Shown in pieces: positions 18,285 through 28,305 of a stretch of 64,000 bases of DNA. A program made the position numbers and the translations under genes. The first letter of the stretch is position 1. Every line of letters starts with the position of its first letter. Origin of the DNA: Lampropedia hyalina DSM 16112 (lineage in GTDB: Bacteria > Pseudomonadota > Gammaproteobacteria > Burkholderiales > Burkholderiaceae_C); contig NZ_FQUZ01000002.1 in the NCBI RefSeq assembly GCF_900129055.1, forward strand, positions 57,518-121,517, read 5' to 3'. The notes below the pieces were generated by a model. That model searched no databases. It saw only the letters and a program-made list of their open reading frames with translations, and was not told the DNA's origin.

Positions 18285-19034
18285 ATGGGCCGCCACTCCT
18301 TCCACCCACCGCCCCCGACTGCGCCCGCACCTGCAATGACCGCCCCTGTCCCCACGCCCGGCACCCCCTCGCAGCCCGATGCCGCACCCCCCGTGCGCTC
18401 GCGCTACGAAGCCCTGTCGCACGAGCTGCACGACTCCGTGGCCCAGCAACTGGGCTTTCTGGCCTTGCAGGCTCTGCGCGTGGAAAAAATGCTGGATGCC
18501 CACCCGCAGGCCCAGACCATGGTCGAGGAAATGCGGCTGGTGCTCAGCCGCGTGCAGAAACAGGTGCGCGAGATGATTACCGGCGTGCGCACCACCTTGC
18601 TGGAGGTGTCACTGCGCGAGGCATTGCAGGGAGCAGTCGAGGAGTTCTCCTGCCGCAGCAGCATGGTGTTCGACCTGGACAACCGCCTGCCCGATGGCGT
18701 ACTCTCGCCCGCCTGTGAACTCCAGGTGCTGCAAATCGTGCGCGAATCGCTGGCCAATGCCGTGCGCCACTCCCAGGCGGCACAGGTCGGCATCCGGCTC
18801 TGTCTGGATGCCGAGGGCCAGCAGGTCGATGTTTCCATCAGCGACAACGGCGTGGGCATGGCCCCCACCAGCCCACAGCCCTGCGGGGGCCACTACGGCC
18901 TGCTCATCATGCAGGAGCGTGCGCATTCGATTGGTGCATCGCTGTCGGTGCAGCCTGCCCGCACACGGGGCAGTCAAGGCCATCCCGGCACCTGCGTGCA
19001 CCTGCAAGTGCCCTTGGCGGATACCGTGCCATGA
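18285..19034 (+). CDS. NarX-type sensor histidine kinase without a sensor domain
   Basis: A 249-residue kinase of the HisKA_3/HATPase_c class that normally pairs with NarL-type regulators. The phospho-acceptor is His49 in ELHDSVAQQLGF. The ATP-binding part has ESLANAVRHSQAA (N box) and SISDNGVGM (G1 box). There is no membrane segment and no recognisable input domain; the first 36 residues are a Pro/Ala-rich tail. A second start at 18336 would remove most of it. The gene overlaps the regulator gene (ATGA), and a separate PAS-PAS protein follows, which may be the missing input module. Confidence 0.9.
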   Translation: MGRHSFHPPPPTAPAPAMTAPVPTPGTPSQPDAAPPVRSRYEALSHELHDSVAQQLGFLALQALRVEKMLDAHPQAQTMVEEMRLVLSRVQKQVREMITGVRTTLLEVSLREALQGAVEEFSCRSSMVFDLDNRLPDGVLSPACELQVLQIVRESLANAVRHSQAAQVGIRLCLDAEGQQVDVSISDNGVGMAPTSPQPCGGHYGLLIMQERAHSIGASLSVQPARTRGSQGHPGTCVHLQVPLADTVP

Positions 19035-19732
19035 CCGCCCGCGTGCGCATTCTTCTGGTGGACGACCACCCGCTGATGCGGCGCGGCATCGCCGAACTGC
19101 TGGCCAGCACCGAAGACTTCGAGGTGCTGGCCGAAGCCTCCAGCGGCCGCGAAGCCATCCACCTCGCCACCCGCCTGCACCCCGACCTGATCCTGCTCGA
19201 CCAGCACATGCCCGGCGGCCTGTCGGGCTTGCAGGTGCTCGACGAACTGCGACAACTGGAACTGCCGCTGCAAGCCGTCATCCTCACCGCCGAATTGCAG
19301 CGCGGCGAGTTTCTGGCCGCGCTGCAACTGGGCGTATCGGGCTACATCCTCAAGGATGCCGACCCCGAACTGCTGCTCACCCACCTGCGCCGCTGCCGCA
19401 ACGGCGAAATGGCCCTGAGTGACGAAATGGTGGCCCTGCTGGCCCACCGCGACAGCGCGCGCGAGGGCGACATGGCCGCGCAACTGGCCAGCCTGACCCC
19501 ACGCGAAGGCCAGACTCTGGCCCTGATTGCCAAGGGGCTGAGCAACAAGGAAATTGCCCGCGACATCGGCATCAGCGACAGCACGGTCAAGGTGTATGTC
19601 AAGAGCCTGCTGAGCAAACTGAACCTGCGCTCGCGGCTGGAACTGGCCGTCTGGGTGTACCGGAGCGCGGGCCTGAACGACAAGGACATGGACGATGGCA
19701 CAGGAACCCTCCCCCCCCGCACCCGCTGCTGA
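19031..19732 (+). CDS. NarL/LuxR-type response regulator
   Basis: A 233-residue regulator with Asp11/Asp12 and phospho-acceptor Asp57 in LILLDQHMP. A C-terminal LuxR helix-turn-helix has LTPREGQTLALIAKGLSNKEIARDIG. It is coupled to the kinase gene, so the two form a cognate pair. A C-terminal tail after LAVWVYRSAG overlaps the start of the PAS gene by 38 bp. It is a close paralogue of the orphan regulator at 5307, especially in the DNA-binding helix. Control of the divergent tmm operon is inferred from position. Confidence 0.93.
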   Translation: MTARVRILLVDDHPLMRRGIAELLASTEDFEVLAEASSGREAIHLATRLHPDLILLDQHMPGGLSGLQVLDELRQLELPLQAVILTAELQRGEFLAALQLGVSGYILKDADPELLLTHLRRCRNGEMALSDEMVALLAHRDSAREGDMAAQLASLTPREGQTLALIAKGLSNKEIARDIGISDSTVKVYVKSLLSKLNLRSRLELAVWVYRSAGLNDKDMDDGTGTLPPRTRC

Positions 19733-20492
19733 ACCGGCCCGGCCAACCGATGCAGGCTGGCAGTGGATGACCGCCCTGCCCGTCCCGGCCCTGTGCATGG
19801 ACGTGGCCGGCAATGCCGTGGCCTGCAACCCGGCCTGGAGCCGCTTCATGGGTTCGGTGCTGGCCGGACAGGATGTGATGGGCCTGTTCCACCCCGAAGA
19901 CCGCATGGCCTGGATGACGCAACTGATGGCCTGCGTGCACGCCGTGCCCCTGCCGCACACCGGGGCCGCCACAGACGAATCGGCCGCCCTGCGCCTGTTG
20001 CCACCCGGCGGGGCCGTGGCATGGTGCTCCATCGCGCTGCAACGCCATCAGGAATGGGTCTGCATGGTGGCACACGATGTCACCGGCTACCACCGCCGCG
20101 AAGCGCAGTTGCGGGCCGCCTCGCGCGGGGCATTCAGCCTGCTCAACGGCATTCCGGCCATGCTGTACCGGGGCCGCAACGACCGCAACTGGAGCATGGA
20201 AATGGTCAGCGAAGGCTGCCGCATGCTCACCGGCTACTCGCCCCAGGACATCGAACTCGAAGGCCGCCTGCACTTCAACCAGTTGATCGTGCCGCCCGAT
20301 GTGGACTATGTGTGGGACGGCGTGCAGGAAGCCCTGCTGCGCCGCCGTCCGTACCGGCTCTGGTACGCCATCACCTGTGCCGATGGCCGCATCAAACAGG
20401 TGTTTGAAATCGGCCAGGGCATCTACTCGCACAGCAACGAAGTGCTGGGCGTGGAAGGCATGATTACCGAGCGTTTCGAGCCGCCCGCGTGA
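19695..20492 (+). CDS. Stand-alone tandem PAS protein without output domain
   Basis: A 265-residue cytosolic protein with two PAS-like domains (about 25-130 and 145-260) and nothing else. The first contains MDVAGNAVACNPAWSRFMG; the second contains SMEMVSEGCRMLTGYSPQDIELEGR and a C-terminal PAC-like strand set. No kinase, GGDEF or membrane part is present. The start at 19695 overlaps the regulator gene; AAGGA lies upstream. In this operon it could be the detached sensor for the input-less kinase, binding a ligand, haem or flavin; this is inferred. It converges on fghA. Confidence 0.82.
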   Translation: MAQEPSPPAPAAEPARPTDAGWQWMTALPVPALCMDVAGNAVACNPAWSRFMGSVLAGQDVMGLFHPEDRMAWMTQLMACVHAVPLPHTGAATDESAALRLLPPGGAVAWCSIALQRHQEWVCMVAHDVTGYHRREAQLRAASRGAFSLLNGIPAMLYRGRNDRNWSMEMVSEGCRMLTGYSPQDIELEGRLHFNQLIVPPDVDYVWDGVQEALLRRRPYRLWYAITCADGRIKQVFEIGQGIYSHSNEVLGVEGMITERFEPPA

Positions 20493-20514
20493 GAACACGC
20501 CCCAAGAACGGGGT

Positions 20515-21348
20515 TTACGATCGCAGCCACCGGGCATGGTGCGCCATGTGCGCGCCGATGAAGCTGGCAATGAAGTAATAGCTGTGGTCGTAGCCGGGCC
20601 GCAGGTTCAGCTCCAGCGGATGCCCGGCCTGTTCGCACGCGGCGCGCAGACGTTCGGGCTGCAACTGGGTGGCGAGGAATTCGTCGGCCTCGCCCTGCTC
20701 CACCAGCAGCGGCAGACGTTCGGTGGCCGTGGCAATCAAGGCCACCGCATCGTGCGCCCGCCATGCGGCACGGTCTTCTCCCAGATAGGCGGCGAAGGCT
20801 TTCTGGCCCCACGGCACTTCGCTGGGAGCGACGATGGGCGAGAAGGCCGACACACTCGCATAGCGGCCCGGATGCCGCAGGGCCAGTGTCAGCGCACCGT
20901 GGCCGCCCATCGAGTGGCCGAAGATGCCCTGCCGCCCGGTGGTCTGGAAATGCGCGGCCACCAGCGCGGGCAGTTCCTCCACCACATAGTCTTCCATGCG
21001 GAAATGCGCGGCCCAGGGCGACTGCGTGGCATTCAGGTAAAAGCCCGCGCCCTGCCCCAGATCGTAGGCGGCATCGTTGGCCAGGCCCTCGCCGCGCGGG
21101 CTGGTATCGGGTGCGACGAGGATGATGCCGTGCTGCGCCGCGTACTGCTGCGCCCCGGCCTTGGTGATGAAGTTCTGCTCGGTGCAGGTCAGGCCCGAGA
21201 GCCAGTACAGCACCGGGCAGGCCTGGCCCGCCAGCGCGGCAGGCGGCAGGTAAACGCCCAGTTTCATCGGCACGCCCAGCGTGGCCGAAGCGTGTTGCCA
21301 GACTTCCTGGCGACCGCCAAAGCTGGCGTGCTGTTCGATGCGTTCCAT
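20515..21348 (-). CDS. fghA: S-formylglutathione hydrolase
   Basis: A 277-residue esterase-D family enzyme that hydrolyses S-formylglutathione to formate and glutathione, the last step of glutathione-linked formaldehyde oxidation. Catalytic Ser lies in GHSMGGHGAL, Asp in GEADEF and His in YDHSYYF; the family segment LSGLTCTEQNF is near residue 50. It starts 14 bp after the adhC stop, so frmR, adhC and fghA form one minus-strand operon. It removes formaldehyde made by Tdm and dimethylamine monooxygenase. Confidence 0.96.
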   Translation of the reverse strand: MERIEQHASFGGRQEVWQHASATLGVPMKLGVYLPPAALAGQACPVLYWLSGLTCTEQNFITKAGAQQYAAQHGIILVAPDTSPRGEGLANDAAYDLGQGAGFYLNATQSPWAAHFRMEDYVVEELPALVAAHFQTTGRQGIFGHSMGGHGALTLALRHPGRYASVSAFSPIVAPSEVPWGQKAFAAYLGEDRAAWRAHDAVALIATATERLPLLVEQGEADEFLATQLQPERLRAACEQAGHPLELNLRPGYDHSYYFIASFIGAHMAHHARWLRS

Positions 21349-21362
21349 GTGCGGCCTGCCTT

Positions 21363-22834
<1,472 letters not shown>

Positions 22835-22858
22835 GGTGACTGTGGCAAGGGCCTCTTG

Positions 22859-22877
22859 ATACTCTGGGGGAGTATAT
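22859..22877 (-). promoter_or_regulatory. FrmR/RcnR-type operator
   Basis: ATACTCTGGGGGAGTATAT has the TACT / G-tract / AGTA layout recognised by FrmR and RcnR repressors. It sits just upstream of frmR, where bound repressor would block the frmR-adhC-fghA promoter. Confidence 0.75.
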
Positions 22878-22924
22878 GGCAGAAGTCATGACACAGCCCA
22901 CTTCATCCACGCAAAGCCGCGCAA

Positions 22925-22966
22925 AAAACCGCACAGCCTGCCGTGCGATTGCACCGGCAGGCTGTG
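22925..22966 (-). terminator. Rho-independent terminator of the gmaS-mgsABC operon
   Basis: Arms at 22932-22943 and 22955-22966 form a perfect 12-bp stem (CACAGCCTGCCG) with an 11-nt loop. Read on the minus strand it is followed by CGGTTTTTTG. It lies between the mgsC stop and the frmR operator and separates the two minus-strand operons. Confidence 0.85.
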
Positions 22967-23010
22967 TGGCCTGAAAGCGTGTTTACGTTCTGAGCACGCT
23001 TGGGGTGCAA

Positions 23011-24342
23011 TCAGAGCGGCTTGCCGGGAATCCAGCCCGTTCCGGCCAGTGGCACCTGGGCCATCGCGGCCGATTCCAGCGTCAGGGCCACCAGGTCTTC
23101 CGGCTCCAGGTTGTGCAGGTGCGACTTGCCGCAGGCGCGGGCAATGACCTGTGCTTCCATGGTCAGCACCGACAGGTAGTTGGCCAGTCGCCGCCCGGCC
23201 TGCACGGGGTCGAGCCGTTTCGCCAGTTCCGGGTCTTGCGTGGTGATGCCTGCCGGGTCGCGGCCCTCGTGCCAGTCGTCGTAGGCACCGGCGGTGCTGC
23301 CAAGCTTGCGGTACTCGTCTTCGAGGTGCGGGTCGTTGTCGCCCAGTGCCACCAGCGCGGCCGTGCCGATGGCCACGGCATCCGCTCCCAGGGCCAGGGC
23401 CTTGGCCACATCGGCACCGTTGCGAATGCCACCGGAGACGATGAGCTGCACCTTGCGGTGCATGCCCAAATCCTGCAAGGCCTGCACGGCCGGGCGGATG
23501 GCCGCCAGAATCGGGATGCCGACGTGCTCGATGAACACTTCCTGCGTCGCCGCCGTGCCGCCCTGCATGCCGTCGAGCACGACCACATCGGCACCGGCTT
23601 TCACGGCCAATGCCACGTCGTAGTAGGGGCGTGTCGCGCCCACCTTGACGTAGATGGGCTTTTCCCAGTCGGTGATTTCGCGCAGTTCCAGAATCTTGAT
23701 TTCCAGGTCATCCGGCCCCGTCCAGTCCGGGTGGCGGCAGGCCGAACGCTGGTCGATGCCTTCGGGCAGGCAACGCATTCTGGCCACGCGCGGGCTGATT
23801 TTCTGGCCCAGCAACATGCCGCCGCCGCCGGGCTTGGCTCCCTGTCCGATGACGACTTCGATGGCATCGGCCTTGCGCAGGTCGTCGGGGTTCATGCCGT
23901 AGCGCGAGGGCAGGTACTGGTAAACCAGGGTCTTCGACTGGCCGCGCTCTTCCGGGGTCATGCCGCCGTCGCCAGTGGTGGTGCTGGTGCCCGCAATGCT
24001 GGCCCCGCGCCCCAATGCTTCCTTGGCCTGTGCCGACAATGCGCCAAAGCTCATGCCTGCAATGGTGACGGGCGTTTTCAGGTGGATGGGTTTTTTCGCG
24101 AAGCGCGTGCCCAGCACCACATCGGTACCGCATTTCTCGCGGTAGCCTTCGAGCGGATAGCGGCTCACGGACGCGCCCAGGAACAGCAGGTCATCGAAAT
24201 GCGGCAACTTGCGCTTGGTGCCCGCACCGCGAATGTCGTAGATGCCGGTGGCCGCCGCGCGGCGGATTTCCGACAGGGTATAGGGGTCGAAGGTGGCAGA
24301 GAACTGCGGTGCCGTTTGCGGAATGTGTTTGGATTCGCTCAT
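23011..24342 (-). CDS. mgsC: N-methylglutamate synthase subunit C (glutamate synthase-like, FMN domain)
   Basis: A 443-residue FMN-binding protein of the glutamate-synthase central-domain type. It contains the glutamate-synthase core segments SFGALSAQAKEALGRGASIAGTSTTTGDGGM and GQGAKPGGGGMLLGQKIS, and VVLDGMQGGTAAT. With MgsA and MgsB it forms N-methylglutamate synthase, which transfers the methylamine nitrogen and methyl group of gamma-glutamylmethylamide onto 2-oxoglutarate or glutamate. The start lies 1 bp after the mgsB stop. Operon context (gmaS, mgsA, mgsB, mgsC) separates it from ordinary GltB. Confidence 0.92.
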   Translation of the reverse strand: MSESKHIPQTAPQFSATFDPYTLSEIRRAAATGIYDIRGAGTKRKLPHFDDLLFLGASVSRYPLEGYREKCGTDVVLGTRFAKKPIHLKTPVTIAGMSFGALSAQAKEALGRGASIAGTSTTTGDGGMTPEERGQSKTLVYQYLPSRYGMNPDDLRKADAIEVVIGQGAKPGGGGMLLGQKISPRVARMRCLPEGIDQRSACRHPDWTGPDDLEIKILELREITDWEKPIYVKVGATRPYYDVALAVKAGADVVVLDGMQGGTAATQEVFIEHVGIPILAAIRPAVQALQDLGMHRKVQLIVSGGIRNGADVAKALALGADAVAIGTAALVALGDNDPHLEDEYRKLGSTAGAYDDWHEGRDPAGITTQDPELAKRLDPVQAGRRLANYLSVLTMEAQVIARACGKSHLHNLEPEDLVALTLESAAMAQVPLAGTGWIPGKPL

Positions 24343-24343
24343 G

Positions 24344-25036
24344 TCAGTAGGCTCCTGCGTTATCAACATGGAAGTGGTAGAGGGTGCGGGCCGAACCGTA
24401 GCAACGGAACGATGCGGGGTCGAGGTCGCCGTGGCCTGCGCGTTGCAGCAGGTCGGCCAGGATGGCACGCTCGGCTTCGCCCAGCGGCTTTTCCTCGCAG
24501 TCCGCGCCCAGGCTGGCGACCGTGCCACGCACGAAGATGCGTGCCTCGTAGAGCGAATCGCCCAGGGCCTCGCCCGCATTGCCGAGGATGACGAGGTTGC
24601 CCGCCTGCGCCATGAAGGCCGAGAAACTGCCCACCGAGCCGCCAACCACGATGTCCGCACCCTTGAGCGAGATGCCGCAGCGCAGCCCCGCGTCGCCGTC
24701 GATCACCAGCAGGCCACCCTGCGCGGTGGCTCCTGCGGCATTCGAGGCAAAGCCCTGAACGTGCACGGTGCCGCTCATCATGTTTTCGGCCACGCCCGTG
24801 CCCGCGCTGCCGGTGATGGTGACGCTGGCGTGCTGGTTCATGCCGGCGGCGTAGTAGCCGGCATGGCCGTCGATGGTGACCTGCACCGGGGCATTGAGGC
24901 CCGCCGCAATGGCGTGCGCACCGTTGGGGTTCTCGATCGTGACCTGCAAGCCGGACCGCGCCGGGGCTTCCTGGTGCAGGAACTGGTTGATTTCTCGCAG
25001 CGGCGTGGCTGCCAGATCGAAGATCAGACTTTCCAT
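24344..25036 (-). CDS. mgsB: N-methylglutamate synthase subunit B (GXGXG domain protein)
   Basis: A 230-residue protein made only of the GXGXG right-handed beta-helix found at the C-terminus of glutamate synthase large subunits. The repeats GHAGYYAAGMN, GSAGTGVAENM, GDAGLRCGIS and GNAGEALGDS are visible. It is the structural subunit of N-methylglutamate synthase, between the amidotransferase and FMN subunits. It overlaps mgsA by 13 bp and is separated from mgsC by 1 bp, so the three are tightly coupled. Confidence 0.92.
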   Translation of the reverse strand: MESLIFDLAATPLREINQFLHQEAPARSGLQVTIENPNGAHAIAAGLNAPVQVTIDGHAGYYAAGMNQHASVTITGSAGTGVAENMMSGTVHVQGFASNAAGATAQGGLLVIDGDAGLRCGISLKGADIVVGGSVGSFSAFMAQAGNLVILGNAGEALGDSLYEARIFVRGTVASLGADCEEKPLGEAERAILADLLQRAGHGDLDPASFRCYGSARTLYHFHVDNAGAY

Positions 25037-25932
25037 ACGTACATCTCCTCGGGAGCGGGTTCAAAGACATGGGCGTGGGCCACACCCGGCAGGTGCGCCA
25101 GCGAGCGGAACTCGGAGGCAATGGCAACGTAGTCGTCGCTCTCGGCCACCACGGCGGGCTTGCAGGCGAAGGGGTCACGGATCAACGCCAGTTCGGTGGG
25201 CGTGCCCATCAGGAACGTGTAGAAGCCATCGAGCACCTCGAAGCCTTTTTGCAGGGCTTCCTTGAGTTCGTCGCCTTCGCGCAGTCGCCACTCCAGAAAG
25301 CGCGTGGCGGCCTCGGTGTCGTTGTCGGTGTCGAACGCGATGCCGTGCGGGGCCAGCATGCGGCGGATGGCGTAGGGGTTGGAGAGCGAACCGTTGTGTA
25401 CCAGGCAGAAGTCCTCCCCGGCGGTGAACGGGTGGGCGCGGTCGGGCGTGACGGCCGATTCGGTCGCCATGCGGGTGTGGCCCACCAGATGCGTGCCCTG
25501 GAAGTCGGCAAAGCCATACCGCGCGGCCACTTCGGCGGGCGTGCCGATATCCTTGTACAGGTCGATGCTGCGGCCTGCCGAGAACACCTTCAGCAGCGGC
25601 TGGTAGCCCTGCAACCACTGGCGCACGGTCTGCGGCTCGATGGCGAACGAGAGGATGCCGTGGTTGCCCTTGGCCTCCACCTGTGCCTTGGCGTGCAGGT
25701 CCTGGTTGAGCGCGCTGACCAGCTCCTGCCAGTCGTAGCGGTCACCGCCAGCCACATAGCCCGCGAACACGCTGAGCTTGCGCCGCCCCTGTGGCAAGGG
25801 CGCGGTGAACACGGCCAGCCCGGCCGAATCGGGGCCGCGCTCGGTCATGCCGATCAGCATCGGCACCATAAGCGATCCGAGCTGCTCGCGCAGCGCGGGG
25901 TTCTTGATGAGTAATCCAACGATTCCACACAT
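25024..25932 (-). CDS. mgsA: N-methylglutamate synthase subunit A (class II glutamine amidotransferase)
   Basis: A 302-residue class II (Ntn-type) amidotransferase. It starts MCGIVGLL, so Cys1 is the nucleophile after Met removal; this fixes the start at 25932. Further family parts are MTERGPDSAG and GHTRMATES, and the LVHNGSLSN segment. In this operon it releases methylamine from gamma-glutamylmethylamide, replacing glutamine as substrate. It starts 14 bp after gmaS. Confidence 0.93.
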   Translation of the reverse strand: MCGIVGLLIKNPALREQLGSLMVPMLIGMTERGPDSAGLAVFTAPLPQGRRKLSVFAGYVAGGDRYDWQELVSALNQDLHAKAQVEAKGNHGILSFAIEPQTVRQWLQGYQPLLKVFSAGRSIDLYKDIGTPAEVAARYGFADFQGTHLVGHTRMATESAVTPDRAHPFTAGEDFCLVHNGSLSNPYAIRRMLAPHGIAFDTDNDTEAATRFLEWRLREGDELKEALQKGFEVLDGFYTFLMGTPTELALIRDPFACKPAVVAESDDYVAIASEFRSLAHLPGVAHAHVFEPAPEEMYVWKV

Positions 25933-25946
25933 GGGGTTGCTTCCTT

Positions 25947-27344
25947 TCAATAAAACTCAAGGTACTGCTTGATTTCCCACTCCGAGACATGGCGTTGGTA
26001 TTCCACCCACTCCATGCGCTTGAGCCGGAGAAACTCATGGGCCACCGGGCCGAGTGCATCGCAGATCAGCGTGTCGGCCTCCAGGGCATCGAGCGCGATC
26101 ACCAGGCTTTGCGGCAGCAGGCCGATGCCCGCCTCGCTCAACTGCTGCGCGCTCCAGTCGTACAGGTTCACGTTGCGCGGCTCACCCGGATCGAGTCGGC
26201 GTTCGATGCCGTCCAGCCCGGCTGCAATCACGGCGGCGGTGGCCAGGTACGGGTTGGCGGAACCATCGGGCAGGCGCAACTCCAGCCGCCCCTTGGGCAC
26301 GCGGATCATGCTGGAGCGGTTGTTGTCGCCATAGCTGATGTAGGCCGGTGCCCAGGTCGCGCCGGTGAGCGAACGCCCCACCACCAGCCGCTTGTAGGAA
26401 TTGACCGACGGTGCGCACAGGGCCGCCAGCGCGGGAGCGTGTGCCAGCAGGCCACCGAGGAAGTGATAGGCCATTTCCGACAGGTGCAGCCCGCGCGGGT
26501 CGGACTTGTCCTCGAACAGGTTGCGCTGGCCATCGCCAATCGACAGGTGCATGTGCATGCCATTGCCGGGCCGGTTGGAGAACGGCTTGGGCATGAACGA
26601 GCAGATGTAGCCCAGTTCGTTGGCAATCTCGCTGGCCGCCATCTTGAAGAACACGAAGTGGTCGGCCGAAGTCAGGCAGTCCGCGTAGGTGAAGTTCAAC
26701 TCGAACTGGCCGTTCGCGTCTTCGTGGTCGATCTGATAGACATCGATGCCCACCGCACGCATGCCGTTGGAGAGCCGCTCCAGAAACTCGCGGATGCGCG
26801 ACAGCCCCTTGTAGTCGTAGCAGGGCTTGGCCAGCGTGTCGCTGGGGTCGGCGGGCAGCAGGCCGCCATCCTCGCCCCGGCGCAGCAGCGAGAATTCCGG
26901 CTCCAGACCGCTGAACAGCGTCCAGCCGCGCTCGGCCAGCCGGGCCACCTGCTGCTTGAGCGCGACGCGGCTGTCGTAGGCCCAGGGCCTGCCTTCCACA
27001 TGGCCATCGCAGACGATGCGGGCCAGCCCCGGCTGCCAGGGCACGGTGGTGAGCGTGGGCAGATCGCCCACCGCCATGTAATCGGGGCCGTGCGGCTCAA
27101 TGCCCATGCCCCAGATGGCAAAACCGGCAAAGCCTGCCCCCGCCTTCAGCACCGAAGGCAGGTGCGACACGGGCACGGACTTGGCCTTGGCCACCCCGTG
27201 AATGTCCACAAACTGCGCCAGCACATACGAAATGCCACTGGCCTGCAAATACGCCTGCGCCGCCTCGACATTGCTGAAGCGGGGAGGAACCACCAGCTCA
27301 CCTGGCGGCGTTCTTACCAGATGCGGGGTCAAATCGGTTTTCAC
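25947..27344 (-). CDS. gmaS: Gamma-glutamylmethylamide synthetase (glutamine synthetase family)
   Basis: A 465-residue glutamine-synthetase-type enzyme that joins methylamine to glutamate with ATP. The catalytic barrel is complete: [10 protein letters not shown] (metal-binding Glu), [15 protein letters not shown], the ATP/His region [12 protein letters not shown] and [30 protein letters not shown] start at 27344 is chosen because AAGGAG precedes it; the nearby ATG is out of frame. It leads gmaS-mgsABC, which separates it from ordinary GlnA, and has a sigma-54 promoter at 27425. GmaS is the entry step of the N-methylglutamate route for methylamine. Confidence 0.94.
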   Translation of the reverse strand: MKTDLTPHLVRTPPGELVVPPRFSNVEAAQAYLQASGISYVLAQFVDIHGVAKAKSVPVSHLPSVLKAGAGFAGFAIWGMGIEPHGPDYMAVGDLPTLTTVPWQPGLARIVCDGHVEGRPWAYDSRVALKQQVARLAERGWTLFSGLEPEFSLLRRGEDGGLLPADPSDTLAKPCYDYKGLSRIREFLERLSNGMRAVGIDVYQIDHEDANGQFELNFTYADCLTSADHFVFFKMAASEIANELGYICSFMPKPFSNRPGNGMHMHLSIGDGQRNLFEDKSDPRGLHLSEMAYHFLGGLLAHAPALAALCAPSVNSYKRLVVGRSLTGATWAPAYISYGDNNRSSMIRVPKGRLELRLPDGSANPYLATAAVIAAGLDGIERRLDPGEPRNVNLYDWSAQQLSEAGIGLLPQSLVIALDALEADTLICDALGPVAHEFLRLKRMEWVEYQRHVSEWEIKQYLEFY

Positions 27345-27424
27345 GGTACATGCTCCTTGACGGTCATGAAGAAAGGGGTGGGGAGGAAGGCGGCCTGAAG
27401 GAACAGGCATCGCGATTCCTCTTA

Positions 27425-27440
27425 TGCAACTTTTGTGCCT
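27425..27440 (-). promoter_or_regulatory. Sigma-54 (-24/-12) promoter of gmaS-mgsABC
   Basis: On the minus strand AGGCACAAAAGTTGCA keeps GG and GC at the exact 10-bp gap and differs from consensus only in the first base. It has the same AGGCAC and TTGCA boxes as the promoter at 18208. Transcription would start near 27413, about 70 bp before the GTG start. Confidence 0.85.
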
Positions 27441-27504
27441 ACAATGAAATAACGTTCCCCACAACCCGCGCCGCACCCCGTGCCAATCCCACTAAACTAG
27501 GCGC

Positions 27505-28122
27505 ATGGAAAATTTCAGTGACATCCACCAGCCGGGGCTGGAAGAATCGGTGGGCGCAGTCATCCGTGAACTGCGTCTGAAAGAGGGCCTGACCATTGCG
27601 CAAGTGGCTGAATTGGCTGGCCTGAGCCGGGGCATGCTGTCCAAGATCGAGACCGGCAGCACGATGGCCGGGCTGGACACGCTGGCGCGCATCGCCCGCG
27701 CGCTGGGCGTGGCCATGTCGGTGCTGTTCAGCAAATACGACACCAGCACCGCATCGGCGCAGCATGTCAAGAATGGGGCAGGCATGGAAGTGGTGCGCCG
27801 GGGCACCAAAAGCGGGCACACCTACCACCTGCTGGCCTACGGGCAAGGGCCGGTCAAATCCTTCGAGCCGTTTCTCATCACGATGGAAGACGACAGCCAG
27901 ACCTACCCGACCTTCCAGCATCCGGGCACGGAATTCCTCTACATGCTCGAAGGCGTGCTGGAATACCGCTGCGGCCAGCAAAGCTATGTGCTGGAGCCGG
28001 GCGACGCGCTGAGCTTCAATGGCGAGATTCCGCACGGCCCCGGCGAACTGACGCAAACGCCCATCAAGTTCCTGTCCATCATCGTGTACCCGCACAACCA
28101 GCACGGCCCCGGCCCGGATTGA
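27505..28122 (+). CDS. XRE-cupin transcriptional regulator
   Basis: A 205-residue regulator with an N-terminal Cro/CI helix-turn-helix (about 18-75, LTIAQVAELAGLSRGMLSKIETG) and a C-terminal single cupin (about 120-195, FLYMLEGVLEYRCGQ and LSFNGEIPHGPGEL). Such proteins bind small ligands in the cupin and often control nitrogen or amine genes. It is divergent from gmaS, so it probably modulates the methylamine operon; the ligand might be gamma-glutamylmethylamide or N-methylglutamate, which is speculation. Confidence 0.9.
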   Translation: MENFSDIHQPGLEESVGAVIRELRLKEGLTIAQVAELAGLSRGMLSKIETGSTMAGLDTLARIARALGVAMSVLFSKYDTSTASAQHVKNGAGMEVVRRGTKSGHTYHLLAYGQGPVKSFEPFLITMEDDSQTYPTFQHPGTEFLYMLEGVLEYRCGQQSYVLEPGDALSFNGEIPHGPGELTQTPIKFLSIIVYPHNQHGPGPD

Positions 28123-28188
28123 GCCTCTGCCGGGCACCGCCGCCCATGCAACGCCCCCGCAAAGTGCCGGAACATCGTTCGCCCTTGA

Positions 28189-28210
28189 ATAGATTTCAAG
28201 CAGAATCTAT
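28189..28210. promoter_or_regulatory. Inverted repeat upstream of the MaoC-like gene
   Basis: ATAGATT and AATCTAT form a perfect 7-bp inverted repeat with an 8-bp spacer, about 95 bp before the MaoC-like gene. It could be an operator or a weak hairpin; no regulator is assigned. Confidence 0.35.
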
Positions 28211-28305
28211 CGGGCAGATTCCTGCACCGGGCTGCCGCCCCCAGCCGCCGCATTGCGGCAGCGGCATCCTGCCCCCCGCGAAATCCAATCCAAGGAGCAC
28301 ATTGC

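Noticed and set aside
28123-28305. Small peptide between the XRE-cupin and MaoC genes
   Set aside because: Short frames here have no ribosome site or recognisable composition; the stretch is treated as a regulatory spacer.
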